This document shows, piece after piece, positions 17,788 to 28,099 of a stretch of 64,000 nucleotides of DNA. The notes under the pieces are model-generated. The model searched no databases. It was not told where the DNA came from and saw nothing but the letters and a program-made list of their open reading frames with translations. The stretch spans positions 2,985,001 to 3,049,000 of the forward strand of contig NZ_CP011567.1 of the NCBI RefSeq assembly GCF_001655615.1, in the 5' to 3' direction. The stretch comes from Pseudomonas sp. GR 6-02. GTDB lineage: Bacteria > Pseudomonadota > Gammaproteobacteria > Pseudomonadales > Pseudomonadaceae. How positions within the stretch are numbered: the first letter of the stretch is position 1; every line of letters starts with the position of its first letter. The position numbers were made by a program, and so were the translations under genes.

Positions 17788-17805
17788 ACGCCGCCAACCG
17801 ATTGA

Positions 17806-19029
17806 TCAGTGTTCTTTGGCCTTTCTGATCCTGATCAAAATAAACAGCAGGATGCACAGTGCGAGCGGGGTCATGGCCAGCATGGCGTCCCGCGGGGAAA
17901 TGTCCGCGCCCAGGGTATGCAGGCCCGAGTAGAACAGCTTGAACAGGCTCAGCAAATAATAGGTGATGGCGATAATCGACAAGCCTTCGACCGCACGCTG
18001 GATTTTGATTTGGGTATCGGCGCGAGCGTTCAGGCTGCTCAGGATTTCCGAGTTCTGTTCTTCCATTTCAACCTGCACCCGCGCCTGCAGCAGATCCCCG
18101 AGGTTGGCAACGCTTTTGGCCAGCTGCTCCAGGCGCTGTTCGGTGACGTCACAGTACCTGACGGTAGGTTTGAAGCGTCTTTCGATGAAGATCCCGAGTC
18201 GCTGGCAATCGCCCACGTGAGTTTCCCTGAGTTCGCCCAAACGCTCGAAAACCAGCTGGGCATACGCTTGGGTGGCGCTGAAGCGGTGTCTAGTTTTCGC
18301 GGTGCTGCTGACCACTTGCGCCGACAAACTGGCGATATCAGTCAACAACGCTTTCGCATTGCCGGTATCGGGGCCGGCGTTACGTTCCGAAAGGTTGACC
18401 AATGTCTTATCGAAGACGTTGAGCTGAGCGCTCAAGGTTTTCGCGGTGGTAAGGGAAAGCGACGCCATCATGCGGTAGGTTTCGATTTCCAGCAGACGGC
18501 GGATCATCCGGCCTTGGCGATAGGCATTCAGGCGCTTGTTGACGAACAGGAAACGGTTAGTGCCGTCCTCGCTCAGGCGAAAATCGCTCCAGACCGTCGC
18601 ATCGCCACCGCCTATGCATGAGCCGCAAGGGTCTTTGAATCCATAAGCCGACAGATCGCCGGAAAACGACGCATCGTTGCGCACCACAATCTGCACGGCG
18701 TTGATCACGTGCTGCATGAAGGGTTCGACGCGGTCCATCAAGGTCTTGGGGGGCTGGCTCCAGTCAGGCTCCTGACTGGAAGAAGGCACCACCAGTGTCA
18801 GCGTCAGGAACTCCGCGTGCCGCTCCCACTTCAAGGCATGCCCCTCCAGCCGGGTGATGCCCTGTGCCGCATCCGGGTCGACGGGGCCGGGGCAGCAGCG
18901 ACTCAGCAGGGTGTCGCATTGCCCGTCATTAGCCAGAAACGCCAAATGAAACACGTGGGCGGGTTCGTCGAAATACAGCGAAGGGCGCGCGTGCAACTCA
19001 TTGTGCAGGGTCAGTCTTTGCGGGTGCAT
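17806..19029 (-). CDS. DUF3422 family membrane protein
   Basis: A 407-residue protein that begins LTLHNELHARPSLYFDEPAHVFHLAFL, the signature of DUF3422. The region around residues 190-350 is rich in helix and likely coiled coil. Two C-terminal membrane helices follow (SIIAITYYLLSLFKLFYSGL and AMLAMTPLALCILLFILIRI), ending in a basic tail. The overall shape resembles CorA-like proteins with two C-terminal helices, but no GMN motif is seen. Function unknown. It converges on cobF and diverges from the stress-protein gene. Confidence 0.85.
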   Translation of the reverse strand: MHPQRLTLHNELHARPSLYFDEPAHVFHLAFLANDGQCDTLLSRCCPGPVDPDAAQGITRLEGHALKWERHAEFLTLTLVVPSSSQEPDWSQPPKTLMDRVEPFMQHVINAVQIVVRNDASFSGDLSAYGFKDPCGSCIGGGDATVWSDFRLSEDGTNRFLFVNKRLNAYRQGRMIRRLLEIETYRMMASLSLTTAKTLSAQLNVFDKTLVNLSERNAGPDTGNAKALLTDIASLSAQVVSSTAKTRHRFSATQAYAQLVFERLGELRETHVGDCQRLGIFIERRFKPTVRYCDVTEQRLEQLAKSVANLGDLLQARVQVEMEEQNSEILSSLNARADTQIKIQRAVEGLSIIAITYYLLSLFKLFYSGLHTLGADISPRDAMLAMTPLALCILLFILIRIRKAKEH

Positions 19030-19189
19030 GCTGTCGAGGCCATGTTGGAGTTGTTTGTTCTTGGGACTGGGTGACCGATTCTTGAGTCACAAACAAACCC
19101 GAGCCATCGACCATCCGGTGGGCATTTCCACAACACCGTTGTGAACTATTCTTTCCCAAGTGGGCACCTTCAATGACGCCCACAGGGGA

Positions 19190-19203
19190 TTGATATAAAT
19201 CAA
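19190..19203 (+). promoter_or_regulatory. Perfect ANR/FNR box upstream of universal stress protein
   Basis: TTGATATAAATCAA is an exact TTGAT-N4-ATCAA palindrome, 86 bases upstream of the stress-protein ATG. Class II placement would put the start near 19238, but no convincing -10 hexamer is seen there. It predicts induction of the downstream genes at low oxygen, as is common for Pseudomonas stress-protein genes. Confidence 0.75.
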
Positions 19204-19288
19204 GGCCCAAGAGACTTTAAGGAGGGAGTCTGGGCTGAAGCCGGGTTGCTGACCTGGCGAAAACGCCATCGCTGTCCGGAGTCAGATC

Positions 19289-20176
19289 ATGAGCCAGTAT
19301 CAACGGTTATTACTGATCATCAACCCGCTCCTGCGCCAGTCTCCCGCGCTCAACCATGCCGCTGCCGTGGCCAAGGCCAGCGGGGCGAGTTTGCATATTG
19401 CGGCGCTGATCCCCTCGTTGGACATTCTGTCGTTGCTCGAAGAGGGCGACCGGAAAGTGGCTCGGGCGAACTACCTGCAGGAACACCGCGACTGGCTCAA
19501 GGAGCAGGCGGAAAAAATGCAGGGCAGGGGGATCGAGGTGACAACCGAGGTCGCCTGGGCCGACAACATGCGCCAGGACATCCTTGATCACGTCACGGAA
19601 ATGCAACCCGATCTGTTGATCAAGCAAGTCCAGCATGAACCCGTGCTCAAGCGCGCGTTCTTTACGCCGCTGGACTGGCGTTTGTTGCGCCATTGTCCGG
19701 TGCCGGTCTATCTGGTGGGCGCCGAAAGCCATGCCTTGCCGCAGAAGGTGGTGGCCGCGGTTGATGTTGTCGATACCGAGCCTTCGAACAGCGAACTCAA
19801 TGACCGGATCATCCTGCAGGCGTCTGCCCTTGCGCTGCAATGCAATGCCGAGTTGCATCTGCTGTACGCGTGTGACATTCCGGCCGCTTTTCTGGCGGAT
19901 CTGGGCGGTGGCCTGACGCTATCGGAGCTTACCCGGGAATTGCGCAAGGACCTGGAAACCTCATTCCTCAAGTTGGCCGCCCGGTTCGGCGTGCCCGCTG
20001 AATGCCGGCATTTCATCACGGGGCATCCGGTGTCGGCGCTGAGTGAGTTCGCCCACGAACACCAGATAGATGTGATCGTGATGGGCAGAACACAGTACGG
20101 CAGTCTGGAGAAACTGCTCGGCAGCACGACCGAACATATTCTGTATCAGGTGCCTTGCAGCATTCTAGCGGTGTAG
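19289..20176 (+). CDS. Universal stress protein with two UspA domains
   Basis: A 295-residue tandem UspA protein. Domain 1 starts YQRLLLIINPLLRQSPALNHAAAVA. Domain 2 starts VVAAVDVVDTEPSNSELNDRIILQASALA and ends DVIVMGRTQYGSLEKLLGSTTEHILYQVPCSILAV, which carries the GxxG-x9-G(S/T)-type nucleotide loop. It is cytoplasmic and probably binds ATP. The perfect ANR box upstream suggests a role in oxygen-limited survival. The phosphoribosyltransferase gene follows 65 bases later, likely in the same transcript. Confidence 0.92.
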   Translation: MSQYQRLLLIINPLLRQSPALNHAAAVAKASGASLHIAALIPSLDILSLLEEGDRKVARANYLQEHRDWLKEQAEKMQGRGIEVTTEVAWADNMRQDILDHVTEMQPDLLIKQVQHEPVLKRAFFTPLDWRLLRHCPVPVYLVGAESHALPQKVVAAVDVVDTEPSNSELNDRIILQASALALQCNAELHLLYACDIPAAFLADLGGGLTLSELTRELRKDLETSFLKLAARFGVPAECRHFITGHPVSALSEFAHEHQIDVIVMGRTQYGSLEKLLGSTTEHILYQVPCSILAV

Positions 20177-20241
20177 TCGCAAGCATCCTTGGCGAAATTG
20201 ACTTGCCCGTTTCGGGGTTCCCGCCCCAGGGAGGTTTTCAG

Positions 20242-20922
20242 ATGAATCACAGTCCTTCATTGCAAACCATCTTGCATGACCGGGTTGATGCCGGCCGAAG
20301 CCTGGTGGAGTCGCTGCTTAAATACGCCAAAAGAGCCGATGTCATCGTCCTCGCCTTGCCCCGTGGCGGCGTGCCGGTCGCCTATGAAGTGGCCACGGCC
20401 CTGGAGGTTCGCCTGGACCTGATGCTGGTCCGCAAGCTGGGCGTGCCGTCCCACCAGGAATTCGCCATGGGCGCTATCGCCAGCGGTGGCATTCAAATCG
20501 TCAATGACGATGCGCTGCGGGCTAATGGCATCGACCAGCGTACGCTCGACGCTGTGGTGGCGAAGGAAACGCAGGAAATGTTGCGTCGCGAGCAGCTATT
20601 CCGGGCATCCCGCGAGCCTTTGGCACTCAAGGATCAAGTGGTGATTCTGATCGACGACGGCCTGGCGACAGGGGCCACGATGATGGCCGCGATACAGGCC
20701 GTGCGCTTGCAAGCGCCATCGCGCATCGTCGTTGCCGTGCCGGTGGCCCCCATGGAAACGGCAGAGGCGCTGCGTGACGAAGTGGACGAGCTGATTTGCC
20801 CGCTCACCCCCGATTGGCTGGTATCAATCGGCTATTGGTACACGGATTTCTCTCAGACGTCGGATGAAGAGGTCATCGATCTTTTACATCGGGCCTGGCA
20901 GAGAGAATCAATGATGAAATGA
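20242..20922 (+). CDS. Phosphoribosyltransferase-family protein
   Basis: A 226-residue type I phosphoribosyltransferase fold. LALPRGGVPVAYEVATAL is the N-terminal loop, and VVILIDDGLATGATMMAAIQAVR is the PRPP-binding motif. GGAGG seven to eleven bases upstream supports the ATG at 20242. Proteins of this type, often annotated as erythromycin esterase or phosphoribosyltransferase neighbours, accompany stress-protein genes; the natural substrate is unknown. It is likely co-expressed with the universal stress protein. Confidence 0.87.
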   Translation: MNHSPSLQTILHDRVDAGRSLVESLLKYAKRADVIVLALPRGGVPVAYEVATALEVRLDLMLVRKLGVPSHQEFAMGAIASGGIQIVNDDALRANGIDQRTLDAVVAKETQEMLRREQLFRASREPLALKDQVVILIDDGLATGATMMAAIQAVRLQAPSRIVVAVPVAPMETAEALRDEVDELICPLTPDWLVSIGYWYTDFSQTSDEEVIDLLHRAWQRESMMK

Positions 20923-20997
20923 GGCAAACTGCTGGCCCCCCGATCTTCGGTTCGTTGTCAAACTTGCTTTCTTTTCAGCAGGTTAGGCATTGGCGAT

Positions 20998-21327
20998 ATG
21001 CGGACTTTGGTATGGATGACTGCAACGTTTGTCCTGGTGGCTATTTCGTTTGGAGCCCAGGCAAAGGAACTGAGCAAGAACTCTCGCTATGTATGCAGCT
21101 GGGGCTCGGAAATAGCCGAGGGCGCGCAAGCCTCGAAACTTTCCGGGCTTACGCTTTACGGAGCACGCAAGAAGCTGCAATCGCGCAAGTTTCCCCGGCC
21201 GTGGATGCGCATGACGGCCATGGGTATCACGGAGCAAACCTATAACAGCCCTTCGCGTCTCAAGCCTGCCGGCATCAAGCAAACGTATTATGAGCAATGC
21301 ATCCGGCATGAGTTGGCGCAACGGTAA
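20998..21327 (+). CDS. Small exported protein of unknown function
   Basis: A 109-residue protein with a signal peptide (MRTLVWMTATFVLVAISFGAQA, cleavage after AQA) and a mature part of about 87 residues with two cysteines (YVCSWGSE and YEQCIRHE) that may pair. No family was recognised. It is basic and probably periplasmic. It follows the phosphoribosyltransferase by 75 bases and may have its own promoter. Confidence 0.65.
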   Translation: MRTLVWMTATFVLVAISFGAQAKELSKNSRYVCSWGSEIAEGAQASKLSGLTLYGARKKLQSRKFPRPWMRMTAMGITEQTYNSPSRLKPAGIKQTYYEQCIRHELAQR

Positions 21328-21447
21328 ACCGCCGGTCGCAGGGGCCGTTCCTACGACCCCCATCCCTCCCGCACAGCCTTGCGAATCCCCTTCAGCAACA
21401 TCGCAAACGCCGGGTTGTCTACGGATCGCATTGCGGCCAATGACTGG

Positions 21448-22128
21448 TCATGCATTATCCGGCGCCTCACGAAACCGTTGTGCAAGGCGATCCGCAAACG
21501 GATAAAACGAAAACCAGGGCCTGGCTTCGTCGATCACCCGCAGGAATGACGGTCGCTGTATCAACCGGTCGAAATAGGCGCTCAAGTGCTGGTAGTCGTC
21601 GGGGAACGGCACCAGTGTGCAGGCATAGAACAGCGCCGGGGCGGCGGCACAATCGGCCAGGCTGAAGTCCGGGCTGGCCACCCAGATCCTGGACGCCATT
21701 CGGCGCTCGAGCATGCTGTACGCCGTCGCAAGTGTGGCCCGTTCCCTGGTCAAATCACCGTTGGTCGCGTGTAGTCGATCACTGACAATCTGTTGGACCG
21801 GCGTTTGTAGATAATTGTCGAAAAACCGGTCCCATAAGCGCACCTCCAACGCGGTCTCCCAATCGTCCGGAACCAGGCGCTGTTCACCTGGATACAGGCG
21901 ATCCAGGTACTCGATGATGACGCTGGACTCCGGCAGATTACGTTGACGAGCATGATCGCGAAGTACCGGGAATTTTCCGATGGGCCACAATGCCTGAAGC
22001 TCTGCGCGGTCGGCGGCGTCCGTGAGATCGATGATTCTTCTGTCGAACTCGATGCCGTTTTCGTAAAGCGCGATGAGCACTTTGTGGCAGTACGACGACA
22101 GCGGATGGTAGTAAAGCGTTAGCGACAT
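21448..22128 (-). CDS. Glutathione S-transferase family protein
   Basis: A 226-residue GST. The thioredoxin-like N-terminal domain begins LTLYYHPLSSYCHKVLIALYENGIEF, with the candidate glutathione-activating Ser/Cys in SSYC, and includes GKFPVL with the cis-Pro and ESSVIIEYLD. The helical C-terminal domain includes MASRIWVASPDFSLADCAAAPAL. It likely conjugates or reduces electrophiles in the cytoplasm. It stands alone. Confidence 0.9.
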   Translation of the reverse strand: MSLTLYYHPLSSYCHKVLIALYENGIEFDRRIIDLTDAADRAELQALWPIGKFPVLRDHARQRNLPESSVIIEYLDRLYPGEQRLVPDDWETALEVRLWDRFFDNYLQTPVQQIVSDRLHATNGDLTRERATLATAYSMLERRMASRIWVASPDFSLADCAAAPALFYACTLVPFPDDYQHLSAYFDRLIQRPSFLRVIDEARPWFSFYPFADRLAQRFREAPDNA

Positions 22129-22413
22129 TTTTCAACTCCTTGTTGGGCAGATGAAAAGGGTGGGGCAATCAACAAGCATAGGCTGATGCCGGCGAAGCGT
22201 CTGGGCAGATGCTTTCGAGCTTGTGAGCTTGCACACGGGAGAATTCCTGCTTAACTGGAAACCGCTGGTCGGGTTGTGACTCATTGGTCATGGCGTTCAT
22301 CTCAGCGCCCTTGTACCGTTGTCGCTGGTTTGTGCTGTCAGGCTTGTCCGGAGGAAGCCGGACAGTCGACCACGCTGTGTGTCTGGTCCAATTTGTTCAA
22401 GGAATAGAATGAA

Positions 22414-23334
22414 ATGATGCCGAAAACTGCCATCGTCGAGATTGGTAAAAAGTACAAGGTTTATACCGAGCACTATCTCAACGCCGCTGCTGACAAGACG
22501 ATCATTCTGGTCAATGGCTCGCTGGCAACGACCGCATCCTTTGCGCAAACGGTGCGTTACCTGCGGCCACGCTTCAATGTGGTCCTCTACGATCAGCCCT
22601 ACGCCGGTCAATCGAAACAACACAACCGGCATGACCAACCGATCCGCAAGGAAGACGAGGCCGAAATACTGCTGGAGTTGATCGAGCACTTTCGCGCCCA
22701 GCATGTGCTGTCCTTTTCCTGGGGTGGCGCGGCGACCTTGGTAGCGCTGGCCCAGCGGCCCCGCCGGATCGAAAAGGCGGTGATCAGTTCATTCGCCGCG
22801 CGGATCAATACGCCGATGCGTGAGTATCTGGAGAGCGGGCGGCACTTTCTCCATGCCTGCGATCGACGCAACGTCGGGCGTTTGATCAACAGCACGATCG
22901 GCAAACACCTGCCGTCGCTGTTCAAGCGTTTCAATGAGCGCCATGTCAGCAGCCTGGACGAACACGAATACCGGCAGATGCATTTTCACGTCAATGAGGT
23001 GCTGACCCAGGACACTCACTGCTACGTGTCTTGTGCCGATGCCATCGAAGTCCCGCTGCTGTTTATCAACGGTGAATGGGATGAGTACACCTCGGTGGAA
23101 GACGCCCGTCTGTTTGCGGCGCATACCCCCAAGGCGCAGTTTCAGACCATCGAGAACACCGGGCACTTCCTTGACATGGAACACCCCACGGCCTGGCATG
23201 ACACGCAGCGGGCCTTGCTGGGCTTTCTGCAGCCGCCAGCCGTGAGGACACCGAACCAGCCACGCAACCTGGCTTTCAGCGGCAAATCGTCAGTGATTCC
23301 GCCCCTGCAATCAGCTAACTGGCTGCGGCCTTAA
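22414..23334 (+). CDS. phaG: 3-hydroxyacyl-ACP transacylase/thioesterase PhaG
   Basis: A 306-residue alpha/beta hydrolase-fold protein. The segments YTEHYLNAAADKTIILVNG, TTASFAQTVRYLRPRFNVVLYDQPYAG, FSWGGAATLVALA (nucleophile-elbow region), HLPSLFKRFNERHVSSL, INGEWDEYT and TGHFLDMEH match PhaG and are related to RhlA. PhaG diverts (R)-3-hydroxyacyl chains from fatty acid synthesis to medium-chain polyhydroxyalkanoate or to hydroxyalkanoyl surfactants. AAGGAAT precedes the ATG. The C-terminus overlaps the end of the convergent response-regulator gene by 24 bases. RhlA is the main alternative; the N-terminal wording favours PhaG. Confidence 0.82.
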   Translation: MMPKTAIVEIGKKYKVYTEHYLNAAADKTIILVNGSLATTASFAQTVRYLRPRFNVVLYDQPYAGQSKQHNRHDQPIRKEDEAEILLELIEHFRAQHVLSFSWGGAATLVALAQRPRRIEKAVISSFAARINTPMREYLESGRHFLHACDRRNVGRLINSTIGKHLPSLFKRFNERHVSSLDEHEYRQMHFHVNEVLTQDTHCYVSCADAIEVPLLFINGEWDEYTSVEDARLFAAHTPKAQFQTIENTGHFLDMEHPTAWHDTQRALLGFLQPPAVRTPNQPRNLAFSGKSSVIPPLQSANWLRP

Positions 23335-23775
23335 CTGACGCAGCAACTCGATTTGATCCGCAGGGACCAGCGTGCGCAGGGCTTTATACAGTGCGCGGGT
23401 CTCTAGCAGGTTCCAGACCCGCAGCATGGTTTCCAGGGCGTCCAATGGCTTGCTGATGAAGTCCTTGGCGCCCAGGGCCAGCGCGCGCAGGCGGGTATCG
23501 CGGGTGGCGTCGGCGGTGAGCACGAGGATCGGCAGGTATTCGCCGGCCGGAATGCGCCGGTTGAGCTGTTCGAGCACGGCAAAGCCGTCGAACTCCGGCA
23601 TGTGCAGGTCGAGAATCACCAGGTCCGGCTCGAAGCTGTTGAACAGGTCCAGGGTTCGCAGCGGCTGGGTGCTGCTCAGTACATTGGTCAGGCCTTCGCG
23701 GACCAGCAACTGCTCCATCAAATCGAGGTTGGGTCGTTGGTCGTCGATGATCAGAATGCGCAGGTCGGTGTTCAC
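23311..23775 (-). CDS. Stand-alone receiver (CheY-like) response regulator
   Basis: A 154-residue receiver domain with a short helical tail. The acidic pocket is in LIIDDQRPNLD, the phospho-acceptor Asp in LVILDLHMPEFDG and the Lys in KDFISKPLD. No output domain follows. It is the last gene of a four-gene signalling operon and overlaps the hybrid kinase by four bases (ATGA). It likely takes phosphate from that kinase and passes it on or acts by protein contact. Confidence 0.88.
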   Translation of the reverse strand: MNTDLRILIIDDQRPNLDLMEQLLVREGLTNVLSSTQPLRTLDLFNSFEPDLVILDLHMPEFDGFAVLEQLNRRIPAGEYLPILVLTADATRDTRLRALALGAKDFISKPLDALETMLRVWNLLETRALYKALRTLVPADQIELLRQLRPQPVS

Positions 23776-26099
23776 ACGGGCTCCGGTAGGTGCTGGTCAA
23801 GATGGGCGAGGAATGAAGGAATATGAATCGGCTTGGTCAGCACCGCGGTCGCTCCTGCTTCCAGCAAGGCCTGGTGAGTGAGGTCGCTGGCATCGGCGGT
23901 GATCATCAGCACGGGCGTGGCGCGGGTGCTGGAGGACAGACGCAAGCGCTGCAGAACGTTGAAACCATCAAGATCCGGCAGCGCCACATCCAGCAAAATC
24001 AGCTGCGGCGCATGTTGCCGGGCCAGGTCCAGGCCCATTTGCCCCTGCATGCTTGAGAGCAACTGGATGTGTGGCCGTCGCTGCAGCAGGGTTTCGATCA
24101 GAGCCAGGCTCGACAGATTGTCTTCGATGCACAGCACTTTGCCCTGGTAATCGGGGGCGGCGAGGGCGGGTGTTGCGGTTGGCGGGCTGATCAGTGCCGC
24201 AGGTGGCTCAGTGGTTGACGGCAATCGTTCGAAGGGTAGCTCCAGGGTGAAACTGGAGCCGTTGCCGGGTTGGCTTTTGACGGTCAGGCTGCCGTTCATC
24301 ATTTCCAGAAGACTTTTGCTCAACGCCAGGCCGAGGCCCGTGCCTTCAACGTTCGGGTCGGTCTCCAGGCGTTCGAACGGCTTGAACAGTTGGTCCTGCC
24401 GATCAGCTGCAATGCCCTTGCCGGTATCGCAGACCGATACTGCAATTCGTTGTTGATGAACCCTGACCTCAATGTGCACCTGACCCTGGGGCCGGTTGTA
24501 TTTGATCGCGTTGGACAACAGGTTCAGCAGCACCTGAACCAGCCGTTGCCGATCGGCGACGATCCCGCTGTCGGCGGCCAGCATCGGCAGTTCCACCAGT
24601 TGAATGCCGGCGTCGCAGGCCATGGGCGACACCAGCGTCAGGGCTTCTTGCAGCACCACCGCCAGGGGCACAGCCTCAACGTTGAGCGGCAGCCGCCCGG
24701 CTTCGATCTTGGCGATGTCCAGCACTTCGTTGATCAGGGTCAGCAGGTGTTGCCCGGCCCGCAGGATGTGACCGATCTGCGCCCGCTGCCCTTTGGGCGA
24801 ATCCATATCCAGCAGTTGTGCGAAGCCGAGAATCGAGTTGAGCGGAGTACGCAGTTCGTGGCTCATGCGCGACAGAAACTCGCTTTTGGCGCGGCTGGCG
24901 CGTTCCGCTTCTTCCCGCGCAGTACTTAGCGCGATCTCGGCAACACGGCGATCGGTGATGTCGCGGGTGATCTTGGAGAACCCGCGCAGGGCGCCACTGC
25001 TGTCGTACTGGGCGGTAATCACCACACTGGCCCAGAATCGGCTGCCATCCTTGCGGCAACGCCAGGCCTCCTCCATGTAATGACCATTGCGTGTGGCCTC
25101 GCGCAGCGCCATGTCGGGATGCTGCGGACATTCTTGCGGCAGATAAAACACCGAGAAATGCTGGCCGACGATCTCCTGTTCGGTGTAGCCCTTGATCCGT
25201 TCGGCGCCGGCATTCCAACTGGTGACGAAGCCGCGTGTGTCGAGGGCGAAGATACCGTAGTCCTTCACCCCGTCGATGATCAGCCGCAAGCGTTCTTCGT
25301 TGTCGCGCAAGGCTCGTTCACGTTCGGCCAGTAACAGCCCGGCCTCGACCAGGCGCGTGCCCAATTGACCGATCTCATCGTTCTCCGGCGGTTGCGGCAA
25401 TAACGGCTGGCCGAGTGCCAGCCGTTGGGCGTTACGCTGAACCTGCTGCACCCGGGCGACGATGCCTTTGGACAGAAACAGCACCGCGACAATGGCGCCG
25501 AACAACCCGCAAACGGCGGCCAGCAAGGTGGAGAACAACAGGCGCTGTCGAGTGGAGGCCGCCGCTGCGGTGCGCTCGGCCAGCAGGGTGTCCTCGAGGG
25601 TGCGCATGGCGCTGATGCGTTCGCGTAATTCGTCGAGGACATGTTTGTTGTTGATCAGGATCGTGGTGATCGACTCTGGGGTTGCGTTGCGATCATCGAG
25701 CAGTTCAACCAGACCTTCGACCTTGGTGTCGATCAGCGGCGTGATCGCCTCCAGATGTTTACGCACCCGCTGATCGCGAACGTTGCGGTCGAGCCGCTGC
25801 AGGGCCGATTCGATCAAGGGCTTGGCTTGCCGGTAACCTGGCAGGAAATCCTCGCGATGGGTCAGCAGATAGCCGCGCACGCTGGCGGCGGCCTCGGCGA
25901 GCAGGGTGTGCACCGCCTGAATATCGCCTTGCACCAGCAACACGCGGCGCACGTCTTCTTCCGCGCGCGCGGTCTGCCGTTCGGTGGTGTAGATCAGCAC
26001 CAGCGAGAGCAACAGAATCACCAACGGCAGGGAAATCACCACGAGGGCTTTGCCGCGTAACGGCAGATCGGCCCAGCGGCGGGCGCTTGACACTTTCAT
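23772..26099 (-). CDS. Hybrid sensor histidine kinase (CHASE3-PAS-HisKA-HATPase-REC)
   Basis: A 775-residue membrane kinase. The first membrane helix is [26 protein letters not shown]3-like helical sensor extends to about residue 185, followed by a second helix ([20 protein letters not shown]), a HAMP linker, a PAS domain from about 280 to 390 ([22 protein letters not shown]), an H-box ([21 protein letters not shown]), ATPase boxes ([32 protein letters not shown]) and a C-terminal receiver ([19 protein letters not shown]). It overlaps both neighbours by four bases, so the operon encodes one phosphorelay. The signal is unknown. Confidence 0.92.
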   Translation of the reverse strand: MKVSSARRWADLPLRGKALVVISLPLVILLLSLVLIYTTERQTARAEEDVRRVLLVQGDIQAVHTLLAEAAASVRGYLLTHREDFLPGYRQAKPLIESALQRLDRNVRDQRVRKHLEAITPLIDTKVEGLVELLDDRNATPESITTILINNKHVLDELRERISAMRTLEDTLLAERTAAAASTRQRLLFSTLLAAVCGLFGAIVAVLFLSKGIVARVQQVQRNAQRLALGQPLLPQPPENDEIGQLGTRLVEAGLLLAERERALRDNEERLRLIIDGVKDYGIFALDTRGFVTSWNAGAERIKGYTEQEIVGQHFSVFYLPQECPQHPDMALREATRNGHYMEEAWRCRKDGSRFWASVVITAQYDSSGALRGFSKITRDITDRRVAEIALSTAREEAERASRAKSEFLSRMSHELRTPLNSILGFAQLLDMDSPKGQRAQIGHILRAGQHLLTLINEVLDIAKIEAGRLPLNVEAVPLAVVLQEALTLVSPMACDAGIQLVELPMLAADSGIVADRQRLVQVLLNLLSNAIKYNRPQGQVHIEVRVHQQRIAVSVCDTGKGIAADRQDQLFKPFERLETDPNVEGTGLGLALSKSLLEMMNGSLTVKSQPGNGSSFTLELPFERLPSTTEPPAALISPPTATPALAAPDYQGKVLCIEDNLSSLALIETLLQRRPHIQLLSSMQGQMGLDLARQHAPQLILLDVALPDLDGFNVLQRLRLSSSTRATPVLMITADASDLTHQALLEAGATAVLTKPIHIPSFLAHLDQHLPEPV

Positions 26100-26746
26100 G
26101 ACTGGGTCACCAGACCCAGCGCAATGCCACGCACAGCGGCCTGGGTGCGGTCGGCGGCGCCGAGTTTGCCGATGACCCGTTCCACGTGGGCTTTGGCCGT
26201 GCCGGTGGTGATGCCGAGCTTTGCGCCTATTTCACGGTTGCTCATGCCGCTGGCCACCAGCCCCAGCACCTGGCGTTCCCGTGGGGTCAGGGTTACGGGG
26301 GCAGCGCCGCTGGCGTTGCGCTCGGTCAGGCGGCGCAGCAACTGCGCGCTGACTGAACTGTTGAGGGCCTGCTCGCCGGCGGCGACACGTTGCAAGGCGT
26401 CGATCACTTCGTGGCGACTGGCATCCTTGAGCAGATAGCCCACGGCGCCGGCGTTCATGGCGGCTTCAAGGTGATCGGGGCTGTCGTCCATGGTGAACAT
26501 CATCACTTTCAGGCTCGGCAGGCGCTCTTGAAGCAGGCGTGCGGCGCCCAGCCCGTTGAGCACCGGCATGCGGATGTCGAGGATGACGATGTCGGGCAAT
26601 AGGCGTTCACATAAGTCCAGTGCTTGCTGGCCATTGCACGCCTGGCCGACCACTTCGAATTGCTTCAGGCCGGCGAGCAACGAGACGAAGCCGGTGCGCG
26701 TGACTTCATGGTCGTCCGCGACCACCAGTCGTATAACGTCAGTCAT
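26096..26746 (-). CDS. NarL/LuxR-family response regulator
   Basis: A 216-residue regulator. The receiver has [12 protein letters not shown] and the phospho-acceptor Asp in [14 protein letters not shown]. The C-terminal LuxR helix-turn-helix is [27 protein letters not shown] and [20 protein letters not shown]. It is the partner of the GAF-type kinase encoded just upstream (four-base overlap) and directly precedes the hybrid kinase. Targets are unknown; the divergent DUF4440-like gene is one candidate. Confidence 0.92.
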   Translation of the reverse strand: MTDVIRLVVADDHEVTRTGFVSLLAGLKQFEVVGQACNGQQALDLCERLLPDIVILDIRMPVLNGLGAARLLQERLPSLKVMMFTMDDSPDHLEAAMNAGAVGYLLKDASRHEVIDALQRVAAGEQALNSSVSAQLLRRLTERNASGAAPVTLTPRERQVLGLVASGMSNREIGAKLGITTGTAKAHVERVIGKLGAADRTQAAVRGIALGLVTQS

Positions 26747-27927
26747 TGAGGGGTTCCATTCAGGCCGGAGGGGACGGTGGCGCGCAGTTGCGTTCCGCCG
26801 TGCGCATGGCTGATGCAGGTGAACTCGCCGCCCAGCAGGCTCGCGCGTTCCTGCATCGCGGCAAGCCCCAGGTGCCGGGCGCCGCAGGTATCGAGGGGTT
26901 GTTCCATGGCAAAGCCCTGGCCGTTATCGTCCACCCGCAGCGAGGCGTGTCCGTCATGCAGTTGCAGCGCCAGCACGACGTGGCTGGCCTGCGCATGTTT
27001 GAGAATATTGTTGATGCCTTCCTGGGCGATCCTGAACAGGGCGATCTCCACCTGGCTGGGCAAACGTGCTTCGCAACGTGCACTCCAGTTCACTTTGATC
27101 CCGGCCTCGCGCAGGCGATCGGCCTCTTTGTCGACCGCTTTCAGCAAGCCAAAGTCGTCGAGCACCGTCGGACGCAGGCCACGGATCAATTGCCGGCCTT
27201 CACCGACGCAATGCTGGGCCAGTTGAAGAATCGTCTGTAAGTCCGCACCGAGTTCATCGGGCAATGGCGGGCAGCGACCGGCAAAACCTTGCAGGCGCTG
27301 ATGCAGCCCGGCAAGGGTTTGTGCCAGGCCGTCGTGCAGGTCGTAGGCCATGCGTTTGCGTTCGTCTTCCTGTGCCCGGAACAGTCTGTGGACCAGATCG
27401 GACATGGTGCGCTCGCGGGCCACCAATGCGTCGAGCAAGCGCTGGTTTTCCAGGTGCGCGGCGAGCAGCGTGGCGAGCAGTTGCAGGGATTCGAGGTCTT
27501 CGGTGTCCGGTGCGCTGATGCTGACGCTGTTGGCCAGCACCAACGCACCGAAGGCGGCACCATCGCCACCGCGTAAAGGCACCCGCAACACATTGGGCAG
27601 ATCCGCGCTCGGCTGTTCCTGCCATTGCGGTGCGCACATTGCGGTGTCGGCGAGGTGCTCGAGGCTGTGCAAACGATCACGGCTGCCGTGACTGGCGGTG
27701 GTCCGGACCTGCGCATCCATGTCCCATTCCAGCAGTAGCGCATGGTCCATCGCCAGGAAGGCGCAGGCCCGTTGCAGCACCCGTTGGCGCATGGCCTCGG
27801 GAGCCAGTTGGGTCAGCTCCTGGCCGGTATCCACCAGCAGCCGCAGCCGCGCGGCGCGACTTTGCGACTGCCGATATTGAGTGCGAATGGCCAGGGCGCT
27901 ACCGGGGTCATGATCAGGGTTTTGCAT
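26743..27927 (-). CDS. GAF-domain sensor kinase, NarX/DegS (HisKA_3) type
   Basis: A kinase of about 394 residues without membrane helices. A GAF-like sensor domain spans about residues 30-180 ([43 protein letters not shown]). The HisKA_3 dimerisation segment carries the phospho-acceptor ([19 protein letters not shown]). The ATPase domain has [18 protein letters not shown] and DNGQGF. It is cytoplasmic and first in the four-gene operon. I start at the ATG at 27927; a GTG at 27951 would add eight residues. Confidence 0.88.
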   Translation of the reverse strand: MQNPDHDPGSALAIRTQYRQSQSRAARLRLLVDTGQELTQLAPEAMRQRVLQRACAFLAMDHALLLEWDMDAQVRTTASHGSRDRLHSLEHLADTAMCAPQWQEQPSADLPNVLRVPLRGGDGAAFGALVLANSVSISAPDTEDLESLQLLATLLAAHLENQRLLDALVARERTMSDLVHRLFRAQEDERKRMAYDLHDGLAQTLAGLHQRLQGFAGRCPPLPDELGADLQTILQLAQHCVGEGRQLIRGLRPTVLDDFGLLKAVDKEADRLREAGIKVNWSARCEARLPSQVEIALFRIAQEGINNILKHAQASHVVLALQLHDGHASLRVDDNGQGFAMEQPLDTCGARHLGLAAMQERASLLGGEFTCISHAHGGTQLRATVPSGLNGTPQ

Positions 27928-28099
27928 GGGGGCAGGTTCCGACGCGGGCACGCCCGTTCGGGCAGGGGCGCCATTAAACCTTGTTAGCGGGGCAGGGCGC
28001 TATCTGCCGAATGGCATAGGCAAATGGCTCCGGTTGGCCGATGGCGGGCCGCGTTCAGGGCGGCACAGTGTGCCCATCGACCATCATTGGAATAGCGCA

